DNA from: Micromonospora parathelypteridis | Lineage (GTDB): Bacteria; Actinomycetota; Actinomycetes; Mycobacteriales; Micromonosporaceae | Assembly (NCBI RefSeq): GCF_014201145.1 | Contig: NZ_JACHDP010000001.1 | Span: forward strand, 2,666,001 to 2,730,000 | Length of the DNA: 64,000 nucleotides | Direction of reading: 5' to 3' | Shown here: positions 24,846 through 34,313 of the stretch, piece after piece | How the letters are laid out: every line of letters begins with the position of its first letter | Position numbering within the stretch: position 1 is the first letter of the stretch | The notes under the pieces: generated by a model | What the model was told of the DNA's origin: nothing | Seen by the model: only the letters and a program-made list of their open reading frames with translations | Database searches by the model: none | Made by a program: the position numbers and the translations under genes

Positions 24846-25032
24846 GGCGGCCACGCCGCCGAGTCGGTGATGTCGCAAACGATTCAGCTCCAAAGGCATC
24901 GACCAACACCTCGCCGACCAGCGCCGCCCGCAGCCTCCAGGCCATGCCGCCCACAGCCTCCGCTCGACGCTGGCCGCGGCTTTACTCGGCGACGGACCGG
25001 GCGCCACGACACGCAGCGACTACGGTGACGGG
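24846..25032. other. Intergenic gap before mshD
   Basis: 187 bp with no convincing gene or hairpin. TACGGT at 25021-25026 is the probable -10 box for mshD, 6 nt before the ATG. Confidence 0.45.
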
Positions 25033-25959
25033 ATGAGCAGCGCGGAGCCGACCAGCGACCAGGTGACCCGGACCGACCGACTGGCGCCGGCGGAGATCGC
25101 CGACGTGCTGGCCCTTGCCAGCTCCGCAGGCGACACCGACGGCGCGAACCCGCTCGACGAGCACGTCCTGCTCCGACTGCGCGACCCGGACGCCCCCGCC
25201 CTGCACCTGATCGCTCGCGCCGACGACGGCACCCTCACCGGGTACGCGCACCTGGACACCACCGACCCGGTCGGCGGGATCGGAGTCGAGCTGGTGGTGC
25301 ACCCCGCGTACCGGCGGCGGGGCACCGGGCGCGCGCTGGCCCGGGGCGTACTCGCCTCGGCGACCGGGCCGCTGCGGGCGTGGGCGCACGGCGACCACCC
25401 CTCGGCCGCCGCGCTCGGCGTCGACCTCGGGTTCACCCGGGCGCGGGTGCTGTGGCAACTGCGCCGGCCGCTGGCCGCCCCGCTGGGCGAGCCGCGCCTG
25501 CCCGACGGGGTGGCGCTGCGCGAGTTCCGGCCCGGGGCGGACGAAGCCGCCTGGCTGACCCTCAACTCGCGCGCCTTCGCCGAGCACCCCGAGCAGGGGC
25601 GGTGGACCTCGGACGACCTACGGGTCCGTCTCGCCGAGCCGTGGTTCGATCCGGCCGGCTTCCTGCTCGCCGAGGAGACCGAGACGGGCCGTCTGCTCGG
25701 CTTCCACTGGACCAAGGTGCACGAGCGCCCGGGGTCGGCCCGGATCGGCGAGGTGTACGTCCTGGGTGTGGAGCCGACCGCGCACGGCGGCGGGCTCGGC
25801 CGGGCGTTGACCACCGCCGGGCTGGCGTACCTGCGGGACAAGCGTGGCCTGGACCGGGTCATGCTCTACGTGGACGAGTCGAACACCGGGGCCGTCGCGC
25901 TCTACGAGCGGCTGGGTTTCGCCCGCTGGTCCGCGCACATCAACTACCACCTCGGCTGA
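25033..25959 (+). CDS. mshD: Mycothiol synthase
   Basis: 308 aa enzyme that acetylates Cys-GlcN-Ins to make mycothiol, the main actinobacterial low-molecular thiol. Two tandem GNAT domains: the first has VELVVHPAYRRRGTGRALARG, the active second has GEVYVLGVEPTAHGGGLGRALTTAGL and MLYVDESNTGAVALYERLGF, with HWTKVHER before it, all typical MshD. Position beside the phosphate transporter matches Rv0819-Rv0820. Leaderless start inferred from TACGGT at 25021-25026. Confidence 0.93.
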   Translation: MSSAEPTSDQVTRTDRLAPAEIADVLALASSAGDTDGANPLDEHVLLRLRDPDAPALHLIARADDGTLTGYAHLDTTDPVGGIGVELVVHPAYRRRGTGRALARGVLASATGPLRAWAHGDHPSAAALGVDLGFTRARVLWQLRRPLAAPLGEPRLPDGVALREFRPGADEAAWLTLNSRAFAEHPEQGRWTSDDLRVRLAEPWFDPAGFLLAEETETGRLLGFHWTKVHERPGSARIGEVYVLGVEPTAHGGGLGRALTTAGLAYLRDKRGLDRVMLYVDESNTGAVALYERLGFARWSAHINYHLG

Positions 25960-26063
25960 CCGTCGGGCGTCGCCGAAGTCCGGTCACCGGTGGGTAACGA
26001 CCGGGCGTCGGCGGGATAACGGCGAACCGGAAATATGAGCATACTTCCGACAGGTGTACCCGG

Positions 26064-26140
26064 GTTCACTTAACGGACAACTCACCCTCAGCAAGCGGTC
26101 ACCTCGGTGGCCGTACGTGTTCACCTTGCGTTCACTTGCG
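26064..26140 (+). promoter_or_regulatory. PHO-box-like direct repeats upstream of pstS
   Basis: Two adjacent 11-bp repeats, GTTCACCTTGC (26119-26129) and GTTCACTTGCG (26130-26140), and another GTTCACTTAAC at 26064-26074. The GTTCACC direct-repeat layout with 11-bp period is the PhoP box of Streptomyces. It lies 110-190 bp before the pstS start. The rest of the 25960-26250 gap holds no gene. Confidence 0.75.
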
Positions 26141-26250
26141 ACCGGCGAACCGGCTACCTGGCACTTCTAACTTTCGTGTCAGCCGGTCAATGCCGGTCCT
26201 CGGGCCCCGGATTCGGGGCGCCAAGTCAGACGCGAAGGGAAACCCCTCAG

Positions 26251-27357
26251 GTGAAGCTCCAGCGGTACGGCGCTATTGCCGGCCTCGCCCTCGCCGCGAC
26301 GCTCGGCCTCAGTGCATGCGGCTCGGACAACAACGAGCCCGCTCCCGGCGCCAGCGCTTCGGGCTCGACCGCCGCGGTCGACTGCGCTACCGGAACGCTG
26401 AACGCCCAGGGCTCGTCGGCGCAGAAGAACGCCATGGCCGAGTGGATCAAGGCGTACCAGACGAAGTGCCAGGGCACCACGATCAACTACGAGCCGACCG
26501 GCTCGGGCGCCGGTATCCAGGCGTTCATCGCCGGGACGGCCGACTTCGCCGGCTCCGACTCCGCGCTCAAGCCGGAGGAGCAGCCGCAGGCCGACGCCAA
26601 GTGCGTCGGTGGCAAGGCCATCCACCTGCCGATGGTGATCGGCCCGGTGGCCATCGCCTACAACGTGAGCGGCGTGGACAACCTCCAGCTCAAGCCGGCC
26701 ACCCTGGCGAAGATCTTCGCCGGCACGGTCACCAAGTGGGACGACGCGGCGATCAAGGCCGACAACCCGGACGCCAAGCTGCCGTCGACCACCATCCAGA
26801 CCGTCCACCGCTCGGACGAGTCGGGCACCACCGACAACTTCACCAACTTCCTGTCCAAGACCGCCGAGGCCGACTGGACCCTGGGTAAGGCCAAGGCGTG
26901 GAAGGCCCCGGGCGGCACCGGCGCCAAGGGCTCGGACGGCGTGGCCAGCCGGGTCAAGGGTGCCGACGGCTCCATCGGTTACATGGAGTGGTCGTTCGCC
27001 GAGAACGCCGGTCTGAAGATGTCCAAGATCGGCAACGGCAACGGCGAGTTCGCCGCGCTGACCGCCGAGGCTGCCGGCAAGACCATCGCCGGTGCCAAGG
27101 TCGACGGCCAGGGCGACGACCTCAAGCTCTCGATCGACTACAACACCAAGGAGGCCGGGGCCTACCCGATCGTCCTGGCGACGTACGAGATCGTCTGCAG
27201 CAAGGGCCTCGCGGCCGACAAGCTGCCGCTGGTCAAGGGTCTGCTGGGCTACGCGGCCAGCACCGAGGGCCAGGCTGCCATGACCGAGCTGGGCTACGCC
27301 CCGCTGCCGGAGACCGTCCGCACCAAGGTCGAGACCGCGGTCAAGAACCTCTCCTGA
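26251..27357 (+). CDS. pstS: Phosphate ABC transporter substrate-binding lipoprotein
   Basis: 368 aa high-affinity phosphate-binding protein. Signal peptide with lipobox LSAC (Cys about residue 23), then mature PstS: LNAQGSSAQKNAM, YEPTGSGAGIQAF, DFAGSDSALK, and HRSDESGTTDNFTNFL, which carry the phosphate-contacting Ser/Arg/Asp residues. GTG 26251 gives a proper lipoprotein signal; a frame from 26107 exists but would bury it. GAAGGGA is upstream. First gene of pstSCAB, under the PHO-box-like repeats. Confidence 0.95.
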   Translation: MKLQRYGAIAGLALAATLGLSACGSDNNEPAPGASASGSTAAVDCATGTLNAQGSSAQKNAMAEWIKAYQTKCQGTTINYEPTGSGAGIQAFIAGTADFAGSDSALKPEEQPQADAKCVGGKAIHLPMVIGPVAIAYNVSGVDNLQLKPATLAKIFAGTVTKWDDAAIKADNPDAKLPSTTIQTVHRSDESGTTDNFTNFLSKTAEADWTLGKAKAWKAPGGTGAKGSDGVASRVKGADGSIGYMEWSFAENAGLKMSKIGNGNGEFAALTAEAAGKTIAGAKVDGQGDDLKLSIDYNTKEAGAYPIVLATYEIVCSKGLAADKLPLVKGLLGYAASTEGQAAMTELGYAPLPETVRTKVETAVKNLS

Positions 27358-27395
27358 CCCGACCCACCACCTCCGCAACCGAATCGAGCGAGCAG

Positions 27396-28487
27396 ATGGG
27401 TGAAACCCCTCACCGCTCGGCCGACGCCGGCACCGGCGGGACGCGCGTGACCCAGAGTCACGAGTGGCCCGCCGGTGCCTCGGCGCGTGTGGCCGAGGCA
27501 CCAGTCAGCACCCGTTCCCCGGGCGGCACCGGGATGGGCGGCGGCGGCGCGTTGCCGCGCAGCCGTAAGTTCGGCGCCGAGCGGGCCTTCCGCGGTCTCA
27601 CCCTGGCCGCCGGCACCGCAGTTCTGGTCATCATCGCCGCCATCGCGATCTTCCTGGTCGCCAAGGCGGTGCCGGCCCTGCGCGCCAACACCGAGAACTT
27701 CTGGTCCTACGAGGGCTGGTCCCCCAACGAGACGCAGCCGAAGTTCGGCATCGGTGCGCTCGCCTTCGGCACCGTGCTCAGCTCGGCGCTCGCGCTGCTG
27801 ATCGCGGTGCCGGTGGCACTCGGTATCGCGCTCTACCTCTCGCACTACGCACCCCGTCGGCTGGGCACCGCGCTCGGCTTCCTGGTCGACCTCCTCGCCG
27901 CCGTGCCGAGCGTGGTCTTCGGTCTGTGGGGACGAGACGTCTTCAGCAGCCCGGTCGGGGACTTCTCGGTCTGGCTGAACAAGCACTTCAGTTGGATCCC
28001 GCTCTTCGGCGGAGACGGCCCGTTCGGCGCGTCCGTCATGCTGGGCGCCCTGGTGCTCGCGATCATGGTGTTGCCGATCATCACCTCGCTCTCCCGCGAG
28101 GTGTTCCTCCAGACGCCGACGGCGAACGAGGAGGCCGCCCTCGCCCTGGGCGCCACCCGCTGGGAGATGCTCCGCACCGCGGTGCTCCCGTACGGCCGCC
28201 CCGGCATCATCGCCGCGATGATGCTCGGCCTCGGCCGGGCGCTTGGCGAGACCATCGCCCTGGCGCTGACGCTCGGCATCACCTTCGGCATCTCGTTCAA
28301 CCTGATCCAGAACGGCGGCAACACCATCGCCGCCAACATCGCCAATGCGTTCGGCGAGGCGAACGAGACCGGCCGGGGCGCGTTGATCGCCTCCGGCCTG
28401 GTGCTGTTCGCCATCACGCTGATCGTCAACATCACGGCGCGGGCGATCATCTACCGCCGCCGGGAGTTCACGGAGTCGGCCGCATGA
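27396..28487 (+). CDS. pstC: Phosphate ABC transporter permease PstC
   Basis: 363 aa inner-membrane permease. A hydrophilic Ala/Gly-rich extension (~60 residues) precedes the first helix at about 67-88. The permease EAA loop is visible in TPTANEEAALALGATRWEMLRTAVLPYGRPGI, and LGRALGETIALALTLG marks the helix after it. Overlaps pstA by ATGA. Confidence 0.94.
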   Translation: MGETPHRSADAGTGGTRVTQSHEWPAGASARVAEAPVSTRSPGGTGMGGGGALPRSRKFGAERAFRGLTLAAGTAVLVIIAAIAIFLVAKAVPALRANTENFWSYEGWSPNETQPKFGIGALAFGTVLSSALALLIAVPVALGIALYLSHYAPRRLGTALGFLVDLLAAVPSVVFGLWGRDVFSSPVGDFSVWLNKHFSWIPLFGGDGPFGASVMLGALVLAIMVLPIITSLSREVFLQTPTANEEAALALGATRWEMLRTAVLPYGRPGIIAAMMLGLGRALGETIALALTLGITFGISFNLIQNGGNTIAANIANAFGEANETGRGALIASGLVLFAITLIVNITARAIIYRRREFTESAA

Positions 28488-29572
28488 CCACAACCGTCAC
28501 CTCCCACCGCTCCCGCCCGCCGGCCCAGCCCGACTCGCTGCGGGCCCGGCGGCTGCCCTGGTACGCCGCTCCGGCCATCGCCGTGGCGGCCCTGGCGCTC
28601 TCCGTCGTGATCGTCTACGGCACCGACATCGGCGGCCCAGTCCTCGTGGTCGTCCTCGGCGCGGTGCTCTACCTGGTCGGGCTCTTCGCCGCGGCCAACG
28701 CGGTCGAGGGGCGCCGGTCGGCCCGCAACCGCACCTGGAGCGCGCTGATCCACTCCGCCTTCGTGCTGGCGGTGCTGCCGCTGGTGTCGGTGGTCTGGAC
28801 GCTGCTCAGCAAGGGCACCGAGCGGCTGGACGGCAACTTCTTCCAGACCTCGATGAACAACATCGGGGCCCGGGACGCCAACGGCGGCGCGTACCACGCG
28901 ATCGTCGGCACGCTGGAGCAGGTCGGCATCGCCACCCTGATCACCGTGCCGCTCGGCATCCTCTGCGCCATCTACATCGTCGAGTACGGCCGGGGCAAGT
29001 TCGCCTTCACGATCCGGTTCTTCGTGGACGTGATGACCGGCATCCCGTCGATCGTCTCCGGTCTCTTCGTGCTGGCGTTCTGGGTGCTGGTCGTGTCGCC
29101 GTGGTTCAACGACGGCCGGCCCAGCTTCTCCGGCTTCGCCGCCGCGCTCGCGCTGAGCGTGCTCATGCTGCCCACCATCGTCCGGTCCACCGAGGAGATG
29201 CTCCGCCTCGTCCCGCCGCCGCTGCGCGAGGGCGCCTACGCGCTCGGCGTACCCAAGTGGAAGACCATCCTGCGGGTGGTGCTGCCGACGGCGCTGCCGG
29301 GCATCGTCACCGGCGTGATGCTCGCCATCGCCCGTGCGGCCGGCGAGACCGCGCCGGTGCTGTTGGTCGCTGGCGGCGGTGCCGCGATCAACACCAACCC
29401 CTTCGAGAACAACCAGTCGTCGCTGTCCCTCTTCGTCTACCAGCAGGCCGGTGACGCGTCGAGGTACGCACCGGCACGGGCGTGGACCGCGGCACTCACC
29501 CTGGTCGCCCTCGTGCTCATCCTGACGATCGCGGCGAAGCTGCTGGCCCGCCGCAACAGGCTCAGCCGATGA
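28484..29572 (+). CDS. pstA: Phosphate ABC transporter permease PstA
   Basis: 362 aa permease partner of PstC. Two extra hydrophobic helices (about 27-65) precede the conserved core; EAA loop seen in [31 protein letters not shown], then [16 protein letters not shown]. The stop codon overlaps an ATG (29569) that could start pstB translation. Confidence 0.94.
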   Translation: MTTTVTSHRSRPPAQPDSLRARRLPWYAAPAIAVAALALSVVIVYGTDIGGPVLVVVLGAVLYLVGLFAAANAVEGRRSARNRTWSALIHSAFVLAVLPLVSVVWTLLSKGTERLDGNFFQTSMNNIGARDANGGAYHAIVGTLEQVGIATLITVPLGILCAIYIVEYGRGKFAFTIRFFVDVMTGIPSIVSGLFVLAFWVLVVSPWFNDGRPSFSGFAAALALSVLMLPTIVRSTEEMLRLVPPPLREGAYALGVPKWKTILRVVLPTALPGIVTGVMLAIARAAGETAPVLLVAGGGAAINTNPFENNQSSLSLFVYQQAGDASRYAPARAWTAALTLVALVLILTIAAKLLARRNRLSR

Positions 29573-29589
29573 ACCCCGGAGGTTCCACC

Positions 29590-30366
29590 ATGGCCAAGCG
29601 TGTCCAAGCCGCGAACGTCACCGCCTACTACGGTGGCTTCAAGGCGATCGAGAACATCAACCTGACCGTCGAGCCGAAGACGGTCACCGCCCTGATCGGC
29701 CCGTCCGGTTGCGGCAAGTCCACCTTCCTGCGGTCGATCAACCGGATGCACGAGGTGCTGCCGGGGGCCCGGGTTGAGGGCAGCCTGACCATCGACGACC
29801 AGGACATCTACGACCGGGACGTGGACGTCACCGCGGTCCGGCGCACGATCGGCATGGTCTTCCAGCGGCCGAACCCGTTCCCCACCATGAGCATCTTCGA
29901 GAACGTGGTGGCCGGGCTGAAGCTCAACGGCGTCCGCCGCAAGTCGATCCTGGAGGACGCGGCCGAGAAGGCGCTGCGCTCGGCGAACCTGTGGGACGAG
30001 GTCAAGGACCGGCTGGGCAAGCCCGGCGCGGGCCTCTCCGGTGGTCAGCAGCAGCGGCTCTGCATCGCCCGGACCATCGCGGTCGAGCCGCAGGTCGTCC
30101 TGATGGACGAACCGTGCTCCGCCCTGGACCCGATCTCCACGCTGGCGATCGAGGACCTGATGTTCCAGCTCAAGGACAAGTTCACGATCATCATCGTGAC
30201 GCACAACATGCAGCAGGCAGCGCGTGTGTCGGACCGGACCGCCTTCTTCTCGATCGAGAAGACCGGCGACCCGGGCCGTCTGATCGAGTACGACAACACC
30301 CAGAAGATCTTCAGCAACCCGAGCGTGAAGAAGACCGAGGACTACATCACGGGCCGCTTCGGCTGA
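29590..30366 (+). CDS. pstB: Phosphate ABC transporter ATPase
   Basis: 258 aa ATPase of the Pst system. Walker [10 protein letters not shown] near residue 37, the PstB-typical [18 protein letters not shown], signature [12 protein letters not shown], Walker [14 protein letters not shown] and H-loop VTHNM. ATG 29590 has GGAGG 8 nt upstream and gives the normal 258-residue length; ATG 29569, overlapping the pstA stop, would add seven residues. Last gene of the operon. Confidence 0.95.
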   Translation: MAKRVQAANVTAYYGGFKAIENINLTVEPKTVTALIGPSGCGKSTFLRSINRMHEVLPGARVEGSLTIDDQDIYDRDVDVTAVRRTIGMVFQRPNPFPTMSIFENVVAGLKLNGVRRKSILEDAAEKALRSANLWDEVKDRLGKPGAGLSGGQQQRLCIARTIAVEPQVVLMDEPCSALDPISTLAIEDLMFQLKDKFTIIIVTHNMQQAARVSDRTAFFSIEKTGDPGRLIEYDNTQKIFSNPSVKKTEDYITGRFG

Positions 30367-30446
30367 GCCGACCGTGACCGGTCACCGGCGCCCCGCCCTC
30401 CCGGCGTGGGCGCCGGTGCCGTTTCCGGCACCGGCGTTGCGAGATA

Positions 30447-30519
30447 GATCGCGCTCGAACGTGGAAGTAGTGGCCTCCTCCGCGCCACGACACCACTACT
30501 TCATGGATCGAGCGCGATC
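30447..30519. repeat. Dispersed palindromic element, copy 1
   Basis: Outer arms GATCGCGCTCGA (30447-30458) and TCGAGCGCGATC (30508-30519) pair perfectly over 12 bp; inner arms GAAGTAGTGG (30464-30473) and CCACTACTTC (30493-30502) pair over 10 bp. It lies between convergent pstB and the NUDIX gene. The outer arm and the GTGG inner element recur at 39302-39373 and 58974-59040. Confidence 0.75.
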
Positions 30520-30523
30520 TTGG

Positions 30524-30577
30524 GCGGGGCGGGGGGGCGGCCGGGGCGGGGGGCGGGGGCGGGGGGCGGGGGGCGGG
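30524..30577 (+). other. G-tract (possible G-quadruplex)
   Basis: A 50-bp stretch made almost only of G with single C spacers, including runs of six or seven G, next to the 3' end of the NUDIX gene. At least six G-runs of 4 or more fit an intramolecular quadruplex on the plus strand. It may also be a sequencing-error hot spot. Confidence 0.5.
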
Positions 30578-31411
30578 TCAGGCCAGCACGAAGCGGGGCT
30601 CGCCGTCCGGTGGGAGGTCGAGTCGCGGGGTGACCGGGGTGGCGGCGTCCCGCTCGGTCGCCGCCTGCGCCACCCCGGCCAGGTCGCCGGCCGCCGCCAC
30701 CTGGGCCAGCGTGACCAGGGTCGGTGGCAGCATGGTCAGCTCGCCGGCCTTCGCGCGGGCCAGCGCGTCCGCCGGCCGGATCCACAGGGTGTGGTCGGCC
30801 TCGCCGGAGACGTCGCGGGTCCGCTGTCCCGCCGGCAACAGAGCGATGAAGAAGTACGTGTCGAAGCGGCGCGGCTCGAACTCGGGAGTGATCCATCGAC
30901 TCCACGGCAGCAGCAGGTCCGACCGGAGGGTGAGCTGACGGTCGGCGAGCAGCGCCGCGAAGCCCAGCCGACGTCCCTCAAGGTCCTGCCGGGCCGTTTC
31001 CCAGTCGTCGCCGCTGACGTCGCCCACCACTGTCGCCGGGTCCGGGCCGGCGAGCAGTACGCCGGCCTCCTCGAAGACCTCCCGCGCGGCGGCGCAGACC
31101 ACCGCCTGTGCGGCGTCCGGGTCCACCCCGAGTCGACCCGCCCACTCGCCCGGTGTGGGGCCGGCCCAGTCCAGGTGGGCCTCGGAGTCGGAGCGGTCCA
31201 CGCCGCCGCCGGGGAAGGCGTACATCCCGCCGAAGGTCATCGCGGCGACCCGGCGGATGACGTACACCTCGAAGTCGACGTCGGTCGGACGCAGCAGCAA
31301 CACGGTTGCCGCGACTCGCGGCACCGCCGGGGTGCCGCCCTCAGCCTGGAACCGGCGGGCGTGCTCGACCAGGGCGGCCGGGGCGGGGAAGCCAGCACTG
31401 TCGATCGTCAT
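30578..31411 (-). CDS. NUDIX hydrolase (NUDT19-like)
   Basis: 277 aa. The Nudix box is split by an insertion as in the NUDT7/NUDT19 branch: FPGGGVD near residue 67, then CAAAREVFEEAGVLL near 107 containing the metal-binding REVFEEAG. Family members hydrolyse CoA esters or nucleoside diphosphate-X compounds. TAGGCT at 31418-31423 lies 6 nt before the ATG. Converges on pstB with palindromic element and G-tract between. Confidence 0.88.
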   Translation of the reverse strand: MTIDSAGFPAPAALVEHARRFQAEGGTPAVPRVAATVLLLRPTDVDFEVYVIRRVAAMTFGGMYAFPGGGVDRSDSEAHLDWAGPTPGEWAGRLGVDPDAAQAVVCAAAREVFEEAGVLLAGPDPATVVGDVSGDDWETARQDLEGRRLGFAALLADRQLTLRSDLLLPWSRWITPEFEPRRFDTYFFIALLPAGQRTRDVSGEADHTLWIRPADALARAKAGELTMLPPTLVTLAQVAAAGDLAGVAQAATERDAATPVTPRLDLPPDGEPRFVLA

Positions 31412-31539
31412 GCCGCGAGCCTAGTTCCCCGGCGAGCCGGCGCTGACGGGCCGGCGCGGAGCGCACCGGGGTCCCGACGGATGAGCTGGTCGGCGGCCGG
31501 GCAGCGGGCGGTTCACCTGGCTCGGCTAGCGTTCCGGGC

Positions 31540-32508
31540 ATGACTCGTTGGGGCATCCTGGCCACCGGCCACATCGCCAGCCGTTTCGCCGAAGACCTCC
31601 GGCTGGTGCCGGACGCCGAGCTGGTCGCGGTCGGCTCCCGTGCCGTCGAGAGCGCTCAGCGCTTCGCCGACACGTACGGCGCGAAGCGCGCGTACGGCTC
31701 CTGGGTGGAGTTGGCCGCTGACCCGGAGGTCGACGCGATCTACGTGGCGACGCCGCATTCGGCGCACTACGAGGCGGCGATGACCTGCCTGACCGCCGGC
31801 CGCGCGGTGCTGCTGGAGAAGCCGTTCACCCTCGAACTGGCCACCAGCACCGAGTTGGTCGACACCGCCCGCGCCGCCGGGGTCTTCCTGATGGAGGCCA
31901 TGTGGATGCGGACCAATCCGATGATCCTGCGCGCGGCCGAGCTGATCGCGGAGGGCGCCATCGGCACGGTGAGCAGCGTCCGAGCCGACTTCGGGGTCCC
32001 CGGGCCGTTCCCGCCGGAGCACCGGATGCGCAACCCGGCGTTGGGCGGGGGCGCCCTGCTCGACCTGGGGATCTACCCGATCAGCCTGGCCCACCTGCTG
32101 CTCGGCGTGCCGCAGCACATCCGGTCCTGGGCGAAGCTCGGCCCGGAGGGGACGGATGAGAACACCGGCATCCTGTTCGGCTACGACAGCGGTGCTCTGG
32201 CCGCGCTGAGCTGCGGAATGGTGGGGTCGAGTGAGCTGTCCGCCTCGATCACCGGCAGCACGGGCCGGATCGACCTGCCGGAGCCGTTCTTCCGGCCGGG
32301 TTCGCTGACCCTGCACCGGGCCGGCGCGGAGCCGGAGACGATCACCGCCGACGGGGCCGGCAACGGCTACCAGTACGAGGCGATCGAGGTGCAGCGCTGC
32401 CTCGCCGCCGGGCTCACCGAGAGCCCGCTGGTGCCGCACGCCGCGACCCTCGAGGTGATGGCGCTGCTGGACGCGGTCCGCGAACAGATCGGCGTGCGCT
32501 ACGAGTGA
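31540..32508 (+). CDS. Gfo/Idh/MocA family oxidoreductase
   Basis: 322 aa NAD(P)-dependent oxidoreductase. Rossmann start WGILATGHIASRFAEDL, followed by VDAIYVATPHSAHYEAAMTCL and the cofactor/catalytic VLLEKPFTLE motif (EKP). C-terminal dimerisation domain follows from about 125. Substrate is probably a sugar or trans-dihydrodiol-like compound. TAGCGT at 31527-31532 is 7 nt upstream of the ATG. A strong terminator follows the stop. Confidence 0.88.
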   Translation: MTRWGILATGHIASRFAEDLRLVPDAELVAVGSRAVESAQRFADTYGAKRAYGSWVELAADPEVDAIYVATPHSAHYEAAMTCLTAGRAVLLEKPFTLELATSTELVDTARAAGVFLMEAMWMRTNPMILRAAELIAEGAIGTVSSVRADFGVPGPFPPEHRMRNPALGGGALLDLGIYPISLAHLLLGVPQHIRSWAKLGPEGTDENTGILFGYDSGALAALSCGMVGSSELSASITGSTGRIDLPEPFFRPGSLTLHRAGAEPETITADGAGNGYQYEAIEVQRCLAAGLTESPLVPHAATLEVMALLDAVREQIGVRYE

Positions 32509-32512
32509 AAGA

Positions 32513-32542
32513 AAAGGGCCCCTCTTCCAAGAGGGGCCCTTT
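32513..32542. terminator. Bidirectional intrinsic terminator
   Basis: Arms AAAGGGCCCCTCTT and AAGAGGGGCCCTTT (14 bp, perfect) with A-rich 5' flank and T-rich 3' flank (TTTCTTC). It lies between the convergent oxidoreductase and pit genes and can stop both. Confidence 0.88.
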
Positions 32543-32553
32543 CTTCACGACGG

Positions 32554-33567
32554 TCAGCCGAAGAGCGGCCGGACCAGCAGGTAGGTGACGCAGGCGATCA
32601 GCGCGGCGGCCGGGAACGTGATGATCCAGGCGAGCACGATGTTGCCGGCGACGTTCCAGCGGACCGCGGAGAGCCGCTTGGTCGCACCCACGCCCATGAT
32701 GGCCGACGTGATCGTGTGCGTGGTGGAGATCGGCGCCTTCAGCACCAGGGCGTTGAAGTAGAGCACCGCGCTGGCAACCGTCTCGGCGGCGAAGCCCTCC
32801 GGCGGCCCCAGGTCGATGATCTTGCGACCGAGGGTGCGGATGATCCGCCAGCCACCGGCGTACGTGCCGAGAGCCAGCATGGTCGCCGAGGTCCAGAACA
32901 CCCAGCCCGGGATGTGTGTCTTGCTCTCCTGGAACCCGCCGGTGTAGAGCGCCAGCACCACGATGCCCATGGTCTTGGCGGCGTCCTGCATGCCGTGGCC
33001 GACCGACATGGCGGCTGCGGAGGCGGTCTGCGCCCAGCGGAAGCCCCGGTTGAGCTTGCCCGGCTGCCCCTTCCGGAACAGCCAGAGGATGGCCAGCATC
33101 AGCAGGTAGCCGAGGGTGAGGCCGACGATCGGCGACAGCACCATCGGCAGCAGCACCTTCTCGCCGATGTTGGCCCACTGCACGATGCCGCCGGTGGAGA
33201 CCAGGGTCGCGCCGACCAGGCCACCGAAGAGCGCGTGCGAGGACGACGACGGCAGACCGAAGTACCACGTGATGAGGTTCCAGGCGATCGCGCCGAGCAC
33301 CCCGGCGAAGACCACTCCGAGGCTGCTCACCCCGGTGGGGAGGGTCACCAGGCCGTCACCGACGGTCTTGGCCACCCCGGCGCCGAAGTGCGCGCCGACG
33401 AAGTTGCCGACCGCGGCGAGCCCGAGGGCGATCCGGGGTGTCAACGCCCGGGTGGAGACGCTTGTCGCGATCGCGTTGGCAGCGTCGTGGAAGCCATTGG
33501 TGTAGTCGAACGCCAGGGCCACCGCGATCACCGCCAGGACGGCGATGAGTTCGGGGGTCAGAGTCAC
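32554..33567 (-). CDS. pit: Low-affinity inorganic phosphate transporter (Pit)
   Basis: 337 aa, about ten membrane helices. PiT family signatures: FDYTNGFHDAANAIATSVSTRALTP at the N-terminus and the repeated GMQDAAKTMGIVVLAL in the second half. Imports metal-phosphate by proton symport. GTG start; GGAG lies upstream. Only 4 bp separate it from the DUF47 gene, so it is the second gene of that pair. Complements Pst in the phosphate cluster. Confidence 0.93.
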   Translation of the reverse strand: MTLTPELIAVLAVIAVALAFDYTNGFHDAANAIATSVSTRALTPRIALGLAAVGNFVGAHFGAGVAKTVGDGLVTLPTGVSSLGVVFAGVLGAIAWNLITWYFGLPSSSSHALFGGLVGATLVSTGGIVQWANIGEKVLLPMVLSPIVGLTLGYLLMLAILWLFRKGQPGKLNRGFRWAQTASAAAMSVGHGMQDAAKTMGIVVLALYTGGFQESKTHIPGWVFWTSATMLALGTYAGGWRIIRTLGRKIIDLGPPEGFAAETVASAVLYFNALVLKAPISTTHTITSAIMGVGATKRLSAVRWNVAGNIVLAWIITFPAAALIACVTYLLVRPLFG

Positions 33568-33571
33568 CGGT

Positions 33572-34198
33572 TCAGGACTCCTTGACGGCGATGGTCTCGA
33601 CCGTGTTGGCCACGTGCTCGAAGGCGTCGCAGGCGGCCTCCAGCTCGTCGGCGACCTCCTTCATCTTCAGCACCGTCAACGCGTCGTACTCGCCGGAGAA
33701 GAGGCGGACGAGCAACTGCCGGTTGATCCGGTCGCCCTCGTTCTCCAGCCGGTTGCACTCGATCCAGTAGTCCTCAAGATCCTTCATCGACTTGAGCCGG
33801 GGCATCGCGTCGGCGGTCAGCTTGGCCTGCTGGTCGAGCACGTTGACCATCTCGTGCAGCTCGCGGGGCAGCGCCGGCAGCTCGGTCAGCCCGTACAGGT
33901 AGAGCAGGTCCCCGACCGCTTCCAGGTGATCCATCACGTCGTCGAGCAGCGAGCCGAGCCGGTAGATGTCCTCGCGGTCGAACGGGGTGATGAAGGTCGA
34001 GTTGATCTTCTTGTACAGGTCGTGGGTGATCTGGTCGCTGTCATGCTCGACCTCGGTCAGCCGCTCGCTGACGGACTGCACGTCCACGCCGGGCAGAGCC
34101 AGCTCGTTGAGCAGCGCGGTGCCGCGGACCAGGTTCTGCGCGGCCCTGGTGAAGAGCTCGTAGAAGGCGCCCTCGGTGGGGCGGAAGGAAAACTTCAC
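33572..34198 (-). CDS. DUF47 / PhoU-like Pit accessory protein
   Basis: 208 aa all-helical protein of the DUF47 (PhoU_div) family: FYELFTRAAQNLVRGTALLNEL, LTEVEHDSDQITHDLYKKINSTFITPFDREDIYRLGSLLDDVMDHLE in pieces, with E/D-rich metal motifs. It pairs with Pit and is thought to regulate it. GTG 34198 begins VKFSFRPTEGAFYEL, the usual family start; a longer frame to 34315 would overlap the PHO-like repeats. Confidence 0.9.
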   Translation of the reverse strand: MKFSFRPTEGAFYELFTRAAQNLVRGTALLNELALPGVDVQSVSERLTEVEHDSDQITHDLYKKINSTFITPFDREDIYRLGSLLDDVMDHLEAVGDLLYLYGLTELPALPRELHEMVNVLDQQAKLTADAMPRLKSMKDLEDYWIECNRLENEGDRINRQLLVRLFSGEYDALTVLKMKEVADELEAACDAFEHVANTVETIAVKES

Positions 34199-34313
34199 AG
34201 CACAGACCTCGTCGCGTCGGTGGAAGGGTGGCGGCACCCGTAGGGCACCCGCTCGGTGAATGCTAGGAAACGACAGAACCGTGAATTCGCCGGCCCACCC
34301 CTGGCCAGGCGTC

